From: Caprimulgus europaeus | Taxonomy: Eukaryota > Chordata > Aves > Caprimulgiformes > Caprimulgidae | NCBI GenBank assembly: GCA_907165065.1 | Contig: OU015528.1 | Span: forward strand, 25,254,015 to 25,318,014 | DNA length: 64,000 bases | Reading direction: 5' to 3' | Part shown: in pieces, positions 36,342 to 48,497 of the stretch | Layout of the letters: the number at the start of each line of letters is the position of its first letter | Position numbering within the stretch: position 1 is the stretch's first letter | Position numbers and translations under genes: made by a program | The notes under the pieces: model-generated | Seen by the model: only the letters and a program-made list of their open reading frames with translations | The model's database searches: none | What the model was told of the DNA's origin: nothing

Positions 36342-38209
36342 GTAAGTTTAGTCAGACTTCTAGACTTCCTATTTCCTCTTGTCTAGCTATAAAGCAGTTT
36401 GCTGCTCCACATAATGGTTTCAGAGAGAGGGTTTCAAAGACATTTAACTTTCCCCATTAGGGAACCTGCACGCTATAACCTCAGTGCTTTATGCCAGCTT
36501 GCTGAGACCAAGTTTCTCACTGCTACGTGTTGCAAAACATAAGCTGCACTTAGAGAAGTGCTCAAAATCTCTCCCATTGTTATATCATAAGTAGCATACT
36601 CTGCTTCTGGTACTTCTGTACGGACAACTCAGAGTGGCTTACAGTCTTGACGCTCTAGTCAAGTTTCAACAAAATGATTATCCTCTTTGCAAAGCTTAAT
36701 CAACTTCTTGAAGGTGAATTTTTCCATGAAGCCACTTACTGGGTCTGTCAAGATATCTGTAAGTCAACACCCAGAAGCTGTTGTATGGCTGCAGTGGCCT
36801 GTCCCCATACAGATTGCTACAGGTATACTCCAACACGTAGGCCTGTTGTACAGCCATCAGAAATCTTCAGTAAAATGTTCATCCTTCTACCAAGAACATT
36901 GCCTGGATATTCAGCTGGAGATCACTATCTTAAAGCACAGTAATTCAATAATAATACAATGGATCCATCTGAACTTTATAGTTTATTAGCAACATGCATA
37001 TTCTATGTAGAGATTTTTAAAAAACATGTGATTTACCTAATAGGCTATAATGACTCCTTCAGTGGCTTTATAGTAGGCTATATAATTTCTTCTGACTTCA
37101 TGGATCATTGACATGATAGATGCATCCTCCTTTCATTCTCCTGCAGGCACATAACTTCCATTATCATTAATGAGACTTACAAACGCATACTGAGAAGAGA
37201 ACATATCCTTTATTGGTATTTGTTACCCAAAGCACCACATTTGAATTAACCTCTCTGCTATGAAGCAGCCAAGGACAGACACTAACAATCAGGTTGTTTC
37301 ATGATCTCTTGTATCCATTCTGTATTTAGTTTGTTATTTATTATCACCATAATACTTGAAAAAATGAGTAGTGAAAGAATCATTAGGACACAGGGCAATT
37401 AATTTCTAATTCCATGTCTAGAACTAAATTGCTGTGTGACTTTCAGCACGTTGAAACCTCTTTATTATTTGTATAACAAGGATACTTGCCATGGCTCCCT
37501 CAAAGAGGCCTTCTAATGTTTGATTACTATATACTTGTAAACCTCAATTAGATCATTAAACAGAAGGCATTGTCTACATAGTAAAAGAGCTCTGACTACT
37601 CCTTATAGGCATTTTTATAATATAAATACAAATAAATTATTATTTAATAAAATAATGTGTCCTGCATTAACATTTCTAATGACATAAACAGAAAGTGAGT
37701 TCTTGAAGAAGTTTGACATTTATATAACAAAAATAAAAGTAGGATAGCATGCAGTAGTTTACCTTTGATTTCAAAGAGGTCAAATGGTTTTTTAAATGAA
37801 ATAATAAAACTTTCAATGCATTAATTCATTAGATTAAAATGACGAACAGATAATGGAACTCTTTTAGCACTTTAAGTCCTCAAAATATAAAAAATAAAGC
37901 CAATTTGAAGCTTGGTTTTGTTGACATTAAAAAAAAAAGAAGAAGAAGAAAGGTGCTTGCAATTTCAAACACTCATACAGCTCCTATTAATGTTAAAGTG
38001 ATATAAATGTGATATTAATAAACAGAATTAGGGATCCTAAATAGATTATGGGCATATAACTGCACATAGCTCACAAGTAAATGGGAGCTTGTGATGAGAG
38101 AACTTGGATGAATGGGGAAGGTAAAGGGAGATTTTGTCTTGGAGTTGTTTTCTCAAATATATAACCATTATTTATTTTGTCTCTACAAGATCAAAGAGTA
38201 TGTTAGTAT

Positions 38210-38214
38210 CAAAA
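38210..38214. repeat. Left TSD (CAAAA) of solo LTR
   Basis: CAAAA directly precedes the LTR start TGTATTGGG and is repeated exactly at 39328-39332. Confidence 0.9.
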
Positions 38215-39327
38215 TGTATTGGGTTTGCATGGCAAGGTTTTGGTAGCAGTAGGGGCGGGGGGGACATGGGGTGGCTTCTGTGAGAGAAGCTGCCAGAAGC
38301 TTCCCCCATGTCTGACCCGACACAGCCAATGCCAGCCGGCTACAAGAATGGACCTGCCACTGGCCAAGGCCGAGCCAATCAGTAACGCCTCTGTGATAAC
38401 ATAATTAAGAAAAAAAAAGGAAGAGAGGGAAGAAAAAAAAGCTGCACACTTTGCAGCTGGAGAGAGGAGTGAGAAGATGTAAGAGAAAACAACTCCACAG
38501 ACACCAAGGTCAGGGAAGAAGGAAGGGGAGGAGGTGCTCCAGGTGCCAGAGTAGAGATTCCCCTGCAGCCCATGGAGGTCCATGGTGGAGCAGATGACCA
38601 CCTGTAGCCCGTGGAGGACCCCACGCCGGAGCAGGTGGATGCCGGAAGGAGGCTGTGACCCCGTGGGAAGCCCGAGCTGGAGCAGGTTCCTGTCAGGACC
38701 TGTAGCCCGTGGAGAGAGGAGCCCACGCCGGAGCAGGTTTGCTGGCAGGACCTTGTGACCCCGTGGGGGACTCGCGCTGGAGCAGTCCCTTCCTGAAGGA
38801 CTGCACACCATGGAATGGACCCAGACTGGAGCAGTTCGTGAAGAACTGTCAGTCATGGGAAGGACTCACATTGGAGAAGTTTGTGGGGGACTGTCTCCCA
38901 TGAGAGGGACCCCACGCTGGTGAGGGGGAAGGAGTCCTCCCCCTGAGAAGGAAGTAGAGGCAGAAACAACATGTGGTGAACTGACCCCAACCCCATTCCT
39001 TGTCCCCCTGTGCTGCTGGGGGGAGGAGGTGGAAAATCAGGAAAGAGATTAAGCCCGGGAAGAAGGGAGGGATGGGGGAGGTGTTTTAAGATTTGGTTTT
39101 ACTTCTCATTCTCCTCTAATTTTGATTGGTAATAAAATAAATTTGTTTTTTCCCCCAAGTCGAGTCTGTTTTGCCCGTGCCAGTAATTGGTGAGTGATCT
39201 TTCTCTGTCCTTATCTCCACCCACAAGCTTTTCATTATATTTTTCTCCCCCTGCCCATTTGAGAAGGGAGAGTGATCGAGTGGGCTTTGGTGGGCATCCA
39301 GCCTCCAGCCAGGGTCAACCCACCACA
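38215..39327 (+). mobile_element. Long G+C-rich solo LTR, ERVL-like
   Basis: The 1,113-bp element has TG...CA ends (TGTATTGGGTTTGC to GGGTCAACCCACCACA) and perfect 5-bp duplications, so it is an intact solo LTR. Its base composition stands out sharply from the A+T-rich flanks. It contains an A-rich tract (about 38402-38440), an internal minisatellite (38563-38920), a purine-rich segment (39005-39080) and AATAAA at 39131-39136. The CAACCCACCACA terminus belongs to a widespread bird LTR family. The 215-codon minus-strand and shorter frames across it are by-products of the G+C-rich repeat. No flanking retroviral genes are present. Confidence 0.92.
38563..38920 (+). repeat. Degenerate minisatellite inside LTR, about 8 units
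   Basis: Successive units of about 40-52 bases follow the pattern CTGTAGCCCGTGGAGGACC, then a CCACGCCGGAGCAGG-like core, then a variable spacer ending GGAC. Units begin near 38563, 38602, 38653, 38700, 38752, 38801, 38846 and 38891. The first units are most alike, later ones (CACCATGGAATGGACC, AGTCATGGGAAGGAC) have drifted. It looks like an array formed by old tandem duplication within the LTR family. Confidence 0.8.
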
Positions 39328-39332
39328 CAAAA
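39328..39332. repeat. Right TSD (CAAAA) of solo LTR
   Basis: Exact match to 38210-38214, directly after the CACCACA end. Confidence 0.9.
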
Positions 39333-41744
39333 CAACATGCTAGAGTTGCTATTTAATTAGAATGTTGATTTTATTCTTTCAATAAAACATGTTAATCTTA
39401 TTTGTTGTTTATTTATGATGTGCAAGTGTACCTTCAAAACATATGAGAAGCTGAGTTTCTTAAGGAAATTTTATAATTTAGTCAAATCTGGGAGAAGCTA
39501 CTGCCCTTCTTATTTGGAGTATAAATAAATCACATAAAATCGCTCTTGTTACATTACAAAGTGGGTGCTGTCTTTACATTTTTTGGTCAGTAAGATATAA
39601 GCAAGAGAAAGGAGTAGAACATTTTAAAGAGTCAAAAATAATGTGTCATGATTCTAATACTGCCCCATTTCTCTTTGACATACATTAAAGCTGAAAAACT
39701 GTATCTCCTCACTGTTTTATAATCAATGCACTTCTTGATTTGGACTACTAGTATTGCAATAGTCAGCTGTTGCACTAAACAGATCATCCAGATATAGTAG
39801 AGTTCTAGAACCACAGCTGTGTATAAGGATTCCCCACAAGACCTCAATGGCAAGAAAAGATTAAAAATTAAAACAGAGGCTATTTTTTTCTAACCATGTC
39901 AGGAAAAGGATGCAATAAAAGAGTGATTTACCACATAAGAAAAAACAGTTCAGATTAGTTTTGCTGACTAGTAAGTGCACATGGTCAGCTTGGGAAGTCA
40001 GGGACCTAGAAGACATATAGAATGATATCACCCACTTCACCTCACGCTATCCTCAGATTCAGACCAAACTTCTGAAATATTTTTCAAGATTTCCATGTGA
40101 ATCCAGCAGGTGCAAATATATTTGCAACCAAATTTAAAATAAACAAATTAATTAAAGTCAGTAGATTCACAGTCAATAGCTGAGGCCCAAATAGATCACT
40201 AATTTAATAATACAGCATACACCAGGGAAGTTGATTGACTAAGAATATATGTAGGTTAATAGGAAGAGGTGACACTTTAACTTTAGTAGAAGCTTTGGAA
40301 AGAAAAGAAAAAGGAAGGCAGGGAAAACCACATGAAATATTAGCTTCAGAGAACTGGATGCCAAAAAGTAAGAGTGCATTCTTGGTCAGAATTTTTCACA
40401 GGACCTGCCAACCTTCTATGTGCCCTCCCTAAAATTGTTCCAGAGGGTGGCTGTAACGGAAAAAGAAACATTATCGAATAGGATGAAAAATTAAGAAAAA
40501 AAATACCATTTCTTGAATGGAGAAATGTGGTTTGCACACACTTCAAGTAACTAGCAGTCTGAAGATAGTTTAGTGGATGGGATAATTTGTTTATGTGTGG
40601 CACCATGTCTCGCCTCCTTTTCATAACTCCTGGCAGGGAAAGTACAGCTAACATAATTCCTTGTCCCTCTTCAAACAGCAGTCCCAACCAGCCTCTGGGA
40701 CAGAGCGAGTCCAAATGCTCTTCATTTTCTCTCCCTTTCTACCTTCAGTTCATGCACAGATAGGGAACATCCACAGCCTTATCTGAAGCGAAGAGAGAAA
40801 AAACGTATTTTGTAAGATCTGACATTTATTTAAGATTCAAGAAGTTAAAATACCAGTTTCCCCATCAGGGAAACAGCGCGATCGATTTCAAGGCATTCAG
40901 TACATACTCCTGTTTATGCTGAGTCTTTGCTAAGATACCTATTAAAATTACTTTGGTCTATAAGTGATACCCCTAGGCATGTGTAATGTCCAAATGAATT
41001 GATGTTTAATTGGTTGAGACAGCCTGATGCGCATGTTATTTTATGGAAACAGTGAAAGATAAAATATCATTACCACTGCAGATCCACCTCCAAAGAAAGC
41101 AACATGACAAATATAAAAGATTTTCAGCTCTGCTTTAAGGTGTCAGTGTCACATAGGATAATCCAGGAGCATTGTGTGTATGACCGGGCTGAAAAGTTTG
41201 CTCATTTATAATAAAATACTCATCAAATGAACATCCATCTTATGCCTATGTTCAGAATTAAAAACCCAGAGTGGCTGATGTCATGAGAATGAGTAGAAAC
41301 ACAGATGGATTTCCTTTATTAGTAGGGAGTAGCTGCATTGTCCCACTTGTTCCTCAAGCACTGCTACTCTGCCTAGTTTTCCCTGACAGTATGTTTGTGC
41401 CATTTATGACTTAGTATATGCATGTACTAAACACAGATTAAATAACATTTAAATTTTACTTTTGTTCTCTAATTATACTTAAGCATGCAAAGTCTTGCAT
41501 TTTCACTTTCCAGCAGTTTTCAAGCTTTTTTTTTTTTTCCTTATTGATAAGCCAAATTAGTTCTAGATGTCTCTGACATCGTATGTAGGCAGAAAATGGA
41601 ATACCTTTATTACCTCCTCAGGGATGTTGCTTATTTCACACATGGTCTTCTTCCTCACATTAACTTTAATGGGATTTCCTTGTGCCAATCCACATGAGAA
41701 CAAATATGTACCTAATAGAAGAAATTCTTTGTTCAAGGGCCACA
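39333..41744. other. Unannotated A+T-rich DNA
   Basis: No mobile element or gene is recognised. The 122-codon minus-strand frame at 40346-40714 has no known motif. A T14-class run lies near 41527-41540. Confidence 0.55.
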
Positions 41745-42432
41745 GGCCGAGAAGGACTCGGGAATGCTGGTGGCCGAGAAGCTCAACATGAGCTGCCAAT
41801 GTGTACATGCAGCCTAGAAGGCCAACCATATCCTGGGCTGCATCAAGAGAAGCCTGTCCAGCAGGTCGAAGGAGGTGATTCCGCCCCTCTACTCTGCACT
41901 TGTGAGACCTCACCTGGAGTACTGCATCCAGTTCTGGGGTCCCCAACATAAGAAGGTCATGGACCTGCTGGAGTGAGTCCAGAGGAGCGCCACAAGGATG
42001 ATAAGGGGGCTGAAGCACCTCTCCCATGAGGATGGATTGAGAGGATTGGGGCTGTTCAGCCTGGAAAAGAGAAGGCTCCGGAGAGACCTTATAGTGGCCT
42101 TCTAGTACCCGAAGAGGCCTACAAGAAAGCTAGAGGCGGGAATTTTACAATGGCAAGTAGTGATAAGATGAGGGATAATGGCTTTAAAATGGAAGAGAGT
42201 AGATTTTGATTAGATATTTGGAAGAAATTATTTCCTGTGAGGGTGATGAGACACTGGAACAGGTTGCCCAGAGAAGTTGTGGATGCCCCCTCCCTGGAAG
42301 TGTTCAAGGCCAGGCTGGATGAGAGTTTGAGCAACCTGGTCTAGGGGAAGGTGTCCTTGTCCATGGCAGTGGCATTGGAACTAAATGATCCTTAGGATCC
42401 CTTCCAACCCATACTGTTCTATGAGACTATGA
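41745..42432 (+). mobile_element. CR1 LINE 3' end, plus strand
   Basis: Plus-strand CR1 from the ORF2 C-terminus (EKLNM-like segment read as GAGAAGCTCAACATGAGC, then TCATCCTGGAGTACTGCATCCAGTTCTGGGG-like blocks near 41910-41940) through CTGTTCAGCCTGGAAAAGAGAAGG, TTGCCCAGAGAAGTTGTGGATG and CAAGGCCAGGCTGGATGAG to a degraded octamer tail, CTATGAGACTATGACT, near 42418. It is an ordinary 5'-truncated copy. Several frame breaks and a TGA after CTGGAG near 41973 show it is not coding. The 154-codon minus-strand frame across it is a shadow. Confidence 0.92.
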
Positions 42433-45312
42433 CTCTGGTGAAGCACTGGTAGCAGTGAGAGCAACTAACTAGTTCTCAAAGTATTTTAAGGGATACAAAC
42501 TAATTTCTGTGTGTTACAAATCAAATACAAGTATGCACACTGCATGTCACAGAACCATTTCATGCTGACAGTTTTTGTTACCAAAATTACAGTTATTGGT
42601 ATTTGAGTGGAATAATAAGGACACTTTTTCTTTTCATTCTAATTTTTGTTAAGAAAAATAAAGATGTCAGATGTTCTTCAAAATATTAATGTTTCACTCT
42701 TTTTAATAATATGGCTTATGAATGGCTGCGTATTCCCATGGTTAAACTTAGTACTACACATCAAGAAAAAAATAAGTCAATACCAATGAGAAACATAAAG
42801 AAATTCCTAAAACCATTACTACTACACATCAATAAAATCCAATTAGAAATGTTCTTGAAAGCTGCTTTTTACAGAAACTTGCATGATCCGGGGAAAGGAA
42901 ACTGGTAGGGAAGACCACTGCACAAAGGCTAGTTAGAAACGGTGAGGGCAGCTGGGTAGCTGAACTCTTTTCTTTGGCAGCTGAATACCAATCAAAAGAC
43001 ATATGTGAAACATGTATGCATTCCTTATGGCTGAAGTTAGAGCATTATTAAGATGAAAAAGAATAACTGCTTATCAAGAGTAGTATCTACTGAAGACTAA
43101 AACTTTCTAAAGGAAGGTCTTGAAGTTGTGTAAGTTCCTTGATTAAAATAGCCCAAGATATCTTCTAGAATCTTAGTGTTACTGTGTGTTGAACTTTTGC
43201 CGACCTTATAAATCAGGACTCAGTATTCTATGTAATTAAATTAGTGTTCACTGCTTCTCTGTACCAAAATGTCCTACATTTTAATGTAACATGCCCTTCT
43301 ATCAAGGAGACACTGGGTGTGAGGGTAAATAGTTCCCTTCATATTTGAGTACTTAAGAGTCTAGCAGCTAAAAGTTGAAGTCTATTAGTATTCCACAGCA
43401 AAAAATCTCTTAATAGGCAAAGCTTATGGGGAGAAGCTATCTTTTATTAGACCAACCAATTAAAAAAAAAAAATCTTTCTATAAAAATGTAATTGGAAGA
43501 TTAAAAACCCCTGTACTATGTATCAGTTCGCTCGTCCTGCTGATTTAACTCCCTATTTGTTTTAGTTTTTCTCAAATCATGCATACAATAGTAGAATTAG
43601 TACAAATTTCTTGGTAAGATAACAAGCATTTCTCCTCTCCAAAATGTTGATCAAATTGTGTGGTTTGGCCAGTTAGTCAATCAGAAATAAATTTTGGAGG
43701 GAATTTCAGAAGGAATTCCTTATTTTTAATTATAATGGTAAAAAAGGAGAGGATTGTAATTTTTCATATTTTTCAAGGAATCTTAAGATAGCTTCAATAA
43801 AGAGATTTATTGGTGTGAATTAATATCTTATTCAGAAGCCATTTGAGAAATTCATTTCCTCAGACTATTTTTTCCTGATTTTAATCCACAGTTCTGAATA
43901 AGCTTTCACACTGTTTTGTAACATCTTTCACCTGAATCACATGATAATATGCCACTGTGTTGCAAGTCGCAAGACTGCCTATCTTGGAAAGCTTATTTAA
44001 TACTGATATGCAAATACTTGTACTCTATTTTCAGAAGAGCACTGTGTTGAGTCTTTGCAGTGTTGTCTTTGATAAAAATGCCTGTGAACATGGAGATAGA
44101 AAATTAAATTTGGGGAGTGTATATATTTTAATAGTAGCCTTTCTACTCACTTAAAAGTCTCCATACTGCCTACTTTGAGAGCATTTGGTTTTCTACACTA
44201 GATAAATATATAATTTGCTTTGAAAAACATTATGTTCTGTGGGATTGTTATCTTTTTTTATAATTTATTTCACTTTTAACCCATTTAAGCTAATAGCATG
44301 CTTCATAGGTCCAAATGGACTTTTTCAGAAATTAGGATTCCCAGTAACTGAGATTTAGCTATTTATTACCCAGGACAGTACCAAGCCCACATGCTTGGAA
44401 TATTGTTCTTTTTAAGAGGGAAAATGAACAAAAATCAGCTTATCAGAGAGTTGTCAAATGTTCTGTCCCTGTTCTGACCCTTATTCCTTTAATATGAGGG
44501 TTCACGGGTGGCCAGAGATGCCCTGGCCACAGCTGGCAGTGGCAGTGACAAGGAGCATCCCACCCTCGATCCCCTCATTAACATACAGAAACACAGGAAA
44601 GCACCTTTCCATGGTGCTAAAAGCCAAAACACCTCATAAAGAGTAGGAATGCAACAGCTCAGCTTCTACCGGAGGTATCTGATCAATCCTCACTCTGTTT
44701 TAGGCACTGGCTACACCAAGGGTTGTAAGATCACAAGCATACCTTAGGACTGTTAGGGAATTTTGGGCTCTTCTTTGTTAGCATAGAATAAATCTTGATT
44801 AATTTGGATGTTGTCATCTAAATAGATTCCCTAGTCTACCAGTACTTTGCTAAGGACCTCTGTATCAATGCTTATCACTAACGGGTCCCTCTAATCACTC
44901 AGTCTCTTTAGGTGCAATAGCCTTTGTTTCCTTCCAAGAAAAGGAATTCTCTCCTTCTTGCATGATCCAATAAGTTTATTATGTGTAGTATGTAAAGCTC
45001 TACAAAATTGTCTGAAACTCTCATATTTTTTCTGAACTAGCTATCATTTTTCATTTTCTATTTCTGACTAGTGGGGTTGCTAAAATACCTATTTTCTCTC
45101 AAGCTGTTCAGCTAGAGGCATATCTGCCTTGGTGCCTTTTGGAGTACTTTGTTATACTTATCTTAGAGTTTGTTCTGCTTTACTGACTTGTCATAAATCC
45201 TGTTAATCTGTAACCTTCTAAACTCCTGGGGGTTTTTTTTGTTTGTTTGTTTGTTTTTAATCCATCAACATATGTTTGAATTCCAGGCCTGGAATCCACG
45301 GATCCTAGGCTG
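42433..45312. other. Unannotated A+T-rich DNA
   Basis: No mobile element or gene is recognised. A short G+C-richer patch lies at about 44490-44580 (CCCTGGCCACAGCTGGCAG) without further structure. (TTTG)n occurs near 45238-45257. Confidence 0.55.
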
Positions 45313-45364
45313 GTTTTTTTTTCTTTTTTTCTTTTTTTCTTTTTTTCTTTTTTTTTTTTTTTCT
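45313..45364. repeat. (CTTTTTTT)n pyrimidine tract
   Basis: A run of T blocks interrupted by single C residues at about eight-base spacing, grading into a pure T-run. Simple low-complexity DNA. Confidence 0.85.
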
Positions 45365-45733
45365 TGTGGGGAGTTTTTTGTTTTGGTTTGGTTTTTACAG
45401 CTGGGAAACCTTTCTGAAACAATAATCTTTATCACTGCTTTGTCTGTATAGCATTTATCTTTTTGATACTTTATATTTTCTTTAATATACTTTTTAAAAT
45501 TGCACATAATTCTTTTATTCTTAAGGAAATATAGACCACCATTTCAGTTTGTCTCTGCAAGGACTGCATGTTTTATTCACAGTGTTGTAACAATATGCTA
45601 TCAAGTATTCATACTAACTGATTTCTCTCAGGGACAGGAGTATCTTGATTTTCCTGAATATTGGATTTATAGTACAAACCAGTCCTAGAACAAGTCATGA
45701 TAAATAAGTCATTATAAATTAGCCCTTGACGTT

Positions 45734-45763
45734 GAATCATATAACACCGAATCATATGACACA
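45734..45763. repeat. 15-bp tandem duplication
   Basis: GAATCATATAACACC is followed directly by GAATCATATGACACA. Two substitutions separate the copies. Confidence 0.8.
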
Positions 45764-45875
45764 GACTAGTAAATATAGTCCATAACTTTCAAATAAAATA
45801 CGGATATTCCCCTGCACTTAAACCAAGAGTAATTTCTTGCCTCAAAGTTAAAGAATATGAAGAAGCTACTGAACA

Positions 45876-45880
<5 letters not shown>

Positions 45881-45931
<51 letters not shown>
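45881..45931. repeat. (CAA)17 microsatellite
   Basis: Fifty-one bases of perfect CAA triplets. The minus-strand frame that reads through it as poly-Cys is incidental. Confidence 0.98.
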
Positions 45932-47131
45932 GACAGACAATTGTGAATGTACAAGATCAGAGTTAGGGTAGCTGTGCCTATTAATTTTCACTGTGAATGA
46001 TTCTGGATTAGAACACAGTCCCTTTCTTTATCTGTCTTTTGCAACAAAATAAATATGTTTAATTAATAAAGGTCCCATTTGACTGTCTTGGAAAATATTT
46101 TGGTGCCTGATTTTGTTATGTTCAAACATTTTTCATCACCATCCCACAAATAGATTTTTTGCAACAGTTCAGTGGAATATTTATCTTTCTTTACTGCTTG
46201 TAAAAAACTTTATTTTGACAGAGACATTCGAGCCTTTTAAAAGTTACAGAATATTTTTTATCAGTTCACCAATTCCCATCTAGTTTACCAGCTCATATTC
46301 TTTCATTCTTTTTATTTTGGGAATATAGTTCTATTCCTCTCACATAGGCCCTGACAATACTGTCATGGACTGCTAGGTACTTATCATCAGTTGTAATAAC
46401 ATGTGCATTTATTAACACTTTCTTCACCTGTTTGTCAGAATAGACCCCTGCTTCACTGAGATTTGTTTTTTAAATGTGAAAAACATGAGCCTTCTCATGC
46501 ATTTTTGACTCTGCCTATATCTCACCCCTATAGCACACCACAGAACTAAGGTCTAGAAGCATCTAGACTGCTTAATAAAGAGCTTTTTTTTCCCCCAGAG
46601 AGGTATAAAGTGAAATATTTTGAAATATTTCTAAAGTTTAAAGAAGAATTTCCAGCTTCACTGACATTAGACATCAGAAAATCCAAAATCTACAACCAGT
46701 GGAGATCAGAAACAGTTTGTTTTACTTTTAACAATATGTTTAATAAATTTCTGAATAGATTTTGACTCTGTAAATATAGAAGGTGACTTCATGCATATCT
46801 GGAAAAATAAGCCACTTCGCTTTCTACCTCAAGAATTTATCACTTTACCTTTTATATTGCTGTATTTTACCACCTAGTATGCTGTATAAAAAATTAAATT
46901 AAATCCTGGACAGTGCTTGAATATGTCTTTAAAAACCCTTTCCAGCTAAGATACAATTTTCCAAAGCCAAAACGATAAATTATTTCTTACCAGATTATAT
47001 TTTAATATTAGCCACTGTGTTTGGTATCTGAACAGAGGATTATTTCATTATAAAATATTTGATTTATCCAGTTTCTGTAGTGAGTAGAATGACATTGAAC
47101 ACATGACTTTTTGTAAAAGGGAAAATCTCAG
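45932..47131. other. Unannotated A+T-rich DNA
   Basis: No element or gene is recognised in this 1.2-kb interval. Confidence 0.55.
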
Positions 47132-47665
47132 TCATAGAATCATAGAACTCCCTGGTTGGAAAAGATCTCTGAGATCATCAAGTCCAGCTGTACCTGTCCA
47201 CTACTAAACCACATCTTCAAGCACCCCATCTGGCCGTCTTTTAAATAGCTCCAGGGATGGTGGCTCAGCCACCTCCCCAGGCAGCCCGTTCCAGTGCCTG
47301 ATAACCCTCTCAGTGGCGAAATTTTTCCTGACGTCCAGCCTGTACCTCCCTTGACACAACTTAAGGCCATTGCCTCTTGTTCTGTCAGAGGTACCTGGGA
47401 GAAAAGACCCATACCCACCTCACTACAACCTCCTTTCAGGTAGTTGTAGACAGTGATAAGGTCTCCTCAGCCTCTTCTTCTCCAGACTAAACAACTCCAG
47501 TTCCCCCAGCCGCTCCTCATAAGGCCTGTTCTCCAGCCCCTTCACCAGCATTGTTGCCCCTCTCTGGACAAGCTCCAGCAACTCAATGTCTTTGTAATGA
47601 GGGGCCCAAAACTGGACACAGTATTGAAGGTGCAGCCTCACCAATGCTGAGTACAGGGGAAGAAA
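47132..47665 (-). mobile_element. CR1 LINE 3' end, minus strand
   Basis: It starts with two TCATAGAA octamers, then CTCCCTGGTTGGAAAAGATC, GGTGGCTCAGCCACCTCCCC, CGTTCCAGTGCCTGATAACC and CTTGACACAACTTAAGGCC. On the minus strand the coding part reads [18 protein letters not shown] and [19 protein letters not shown], the CR1 ORF2 C-terminus. Its 3' end belongs to the same subfamily as the 21.3-22.8 kb element. It ends about 165 bases before the minus-strand solo LTR. Confidence 0.92.
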
Positions 47666-47829
47666 GGAAACCACATTGTGCAATTCAAAATAATTGTAAG
47701 CAACCAGCCAATGGTCTACTTGCAAAGCCATCACAAATTTCTACCCAAAGTTCAGACTGTAAATGCACATCTTTTCCTCTGTTCACTTCTGTTCTGTCCT
47801 ACATATCTTCCAAGTACAGCCAGCCCTGG

Positions 47830-47834
47830 ACCCT
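47830..47834. repeat. TSD (ACCCT) of minus-strand solo LTR
   Basis: ACCCT directly adjoins the LTR terminus TGTGATAG and recurs exactly at 48493-48497. Confidence 0.9.
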
Positions 47835-48492
47835 TGTGATAGTTTCACTGGGCTAGCCCTTGGCTACCAGCCAACACAGCCATTCACCGCCTCACCCCCA
47901 TCCTCCCCCCAGGGGATAGGGAAGAGGACTGGGGGGCAAGGGTAAGGAGACTCGCAGGTTGAGATAAGAACAATTTCATAAGAGAAATAATTAAAAAAAA
48001 TAATAATACTAATATTAAAATAGTAGTTATAAGATAACAATAACAAAATATGCAAATAAGTGATACACAGTGCAACTGCTCACCACCAACCAACCAAGCC
48101 CGGCCCGTTCCCAGATAACAATCCTGGAGGAGCGACTATCCTGAATCAAAACCACAATCCCAAAAGGGCGAGAGCCCGAGCCAAAGCCAGAGAGAGCTAA
48201 AAGAGGAAGGGACTCATACAAATATACTGGACATGAAGTGAATGATATGAAATATCCCATTGGCATACCGAAACACCAATTTAGCTTATTAATTTAAATA
48301 TTCCTCTCTCCCTTAGATCTTGTGCTTGTGGACTAACAGAACACAAAGTCCTTCACTTCCAGTGACAAAAATGCAAACTCTTGTACGTTATCAGTGTTTC
48401 TCTCATAACAAATCCCAGGCTGAAAGCAAAATGCAGCACTATTGCAGCTACTAAAAAGAAACCCAGCTCTGTCCCAGCTGAAAACCAGGGCA
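47835..48492 (-). mobile_element. Solo LTR, ERVL-like, minus strand (family A)
   Basis: Read on the minus strand it starts TGCCCTGGTTTTCAGC and ends GAAACTATCACA, with exact 5-bp duplications outside. It is collinear with the LTR at 6297-6910: GGGATTTGTTATGAGAG, GATAACGTACAAGAG, TATGCCAATGGGATAT, GTGAGCAGTTGCACTGTG and TTCTTATCTCAACCT. This copy keeps more C and G in segments where the 6.3-kb copy is degraded (CCCGGCCCGTTCCCAG on the plus strand), so it looks younger. No internal retroviral sequence is attached. The short frames across it are shadows. Confidence 0.92.
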
Positions 48493-48497
48493 ACCCT
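48493..48497. repeat. TSD (ACCCT) of minus-strand solo LTR
   Basis: Exact match to 47830-47834. Confidence 0.9.

Larger units (their letters stand above)
33716..38209. other. Unannotated DNA with a few exon-like splice pairs
   Basis: No mobile element is recognised. Three acceptor/donor pairs at 34579-34720, 35840-35878 and 36249-36341 are listed separately. Overlapping frames at 36674-36989 have no family motif. An A-rich run with (GAA)n lies near 37930-37951. Confidence 0.5.

Noticed and set aside
36674-36989. Two overlapping plus-strand frames of 89 and 100 codons
   Set aside because: They are alternative frames of the same bases with no recognisable motif, and neither has splice support.
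38209-38856. 215-codon minus-strand open frame, the longest in the window
   Set aside because: It is antisense to a solo LTR. The length comes from the G+C-rich minisatellite, which has few stop codons, and the product is a Pro/Ser/Leu-rich repeat without a known domain.
41563-42027. 154-codon minus-strand open frame
   Set aside because: It is the reverse strand of a CR1 3' end, a well-known source of long antisense frames.
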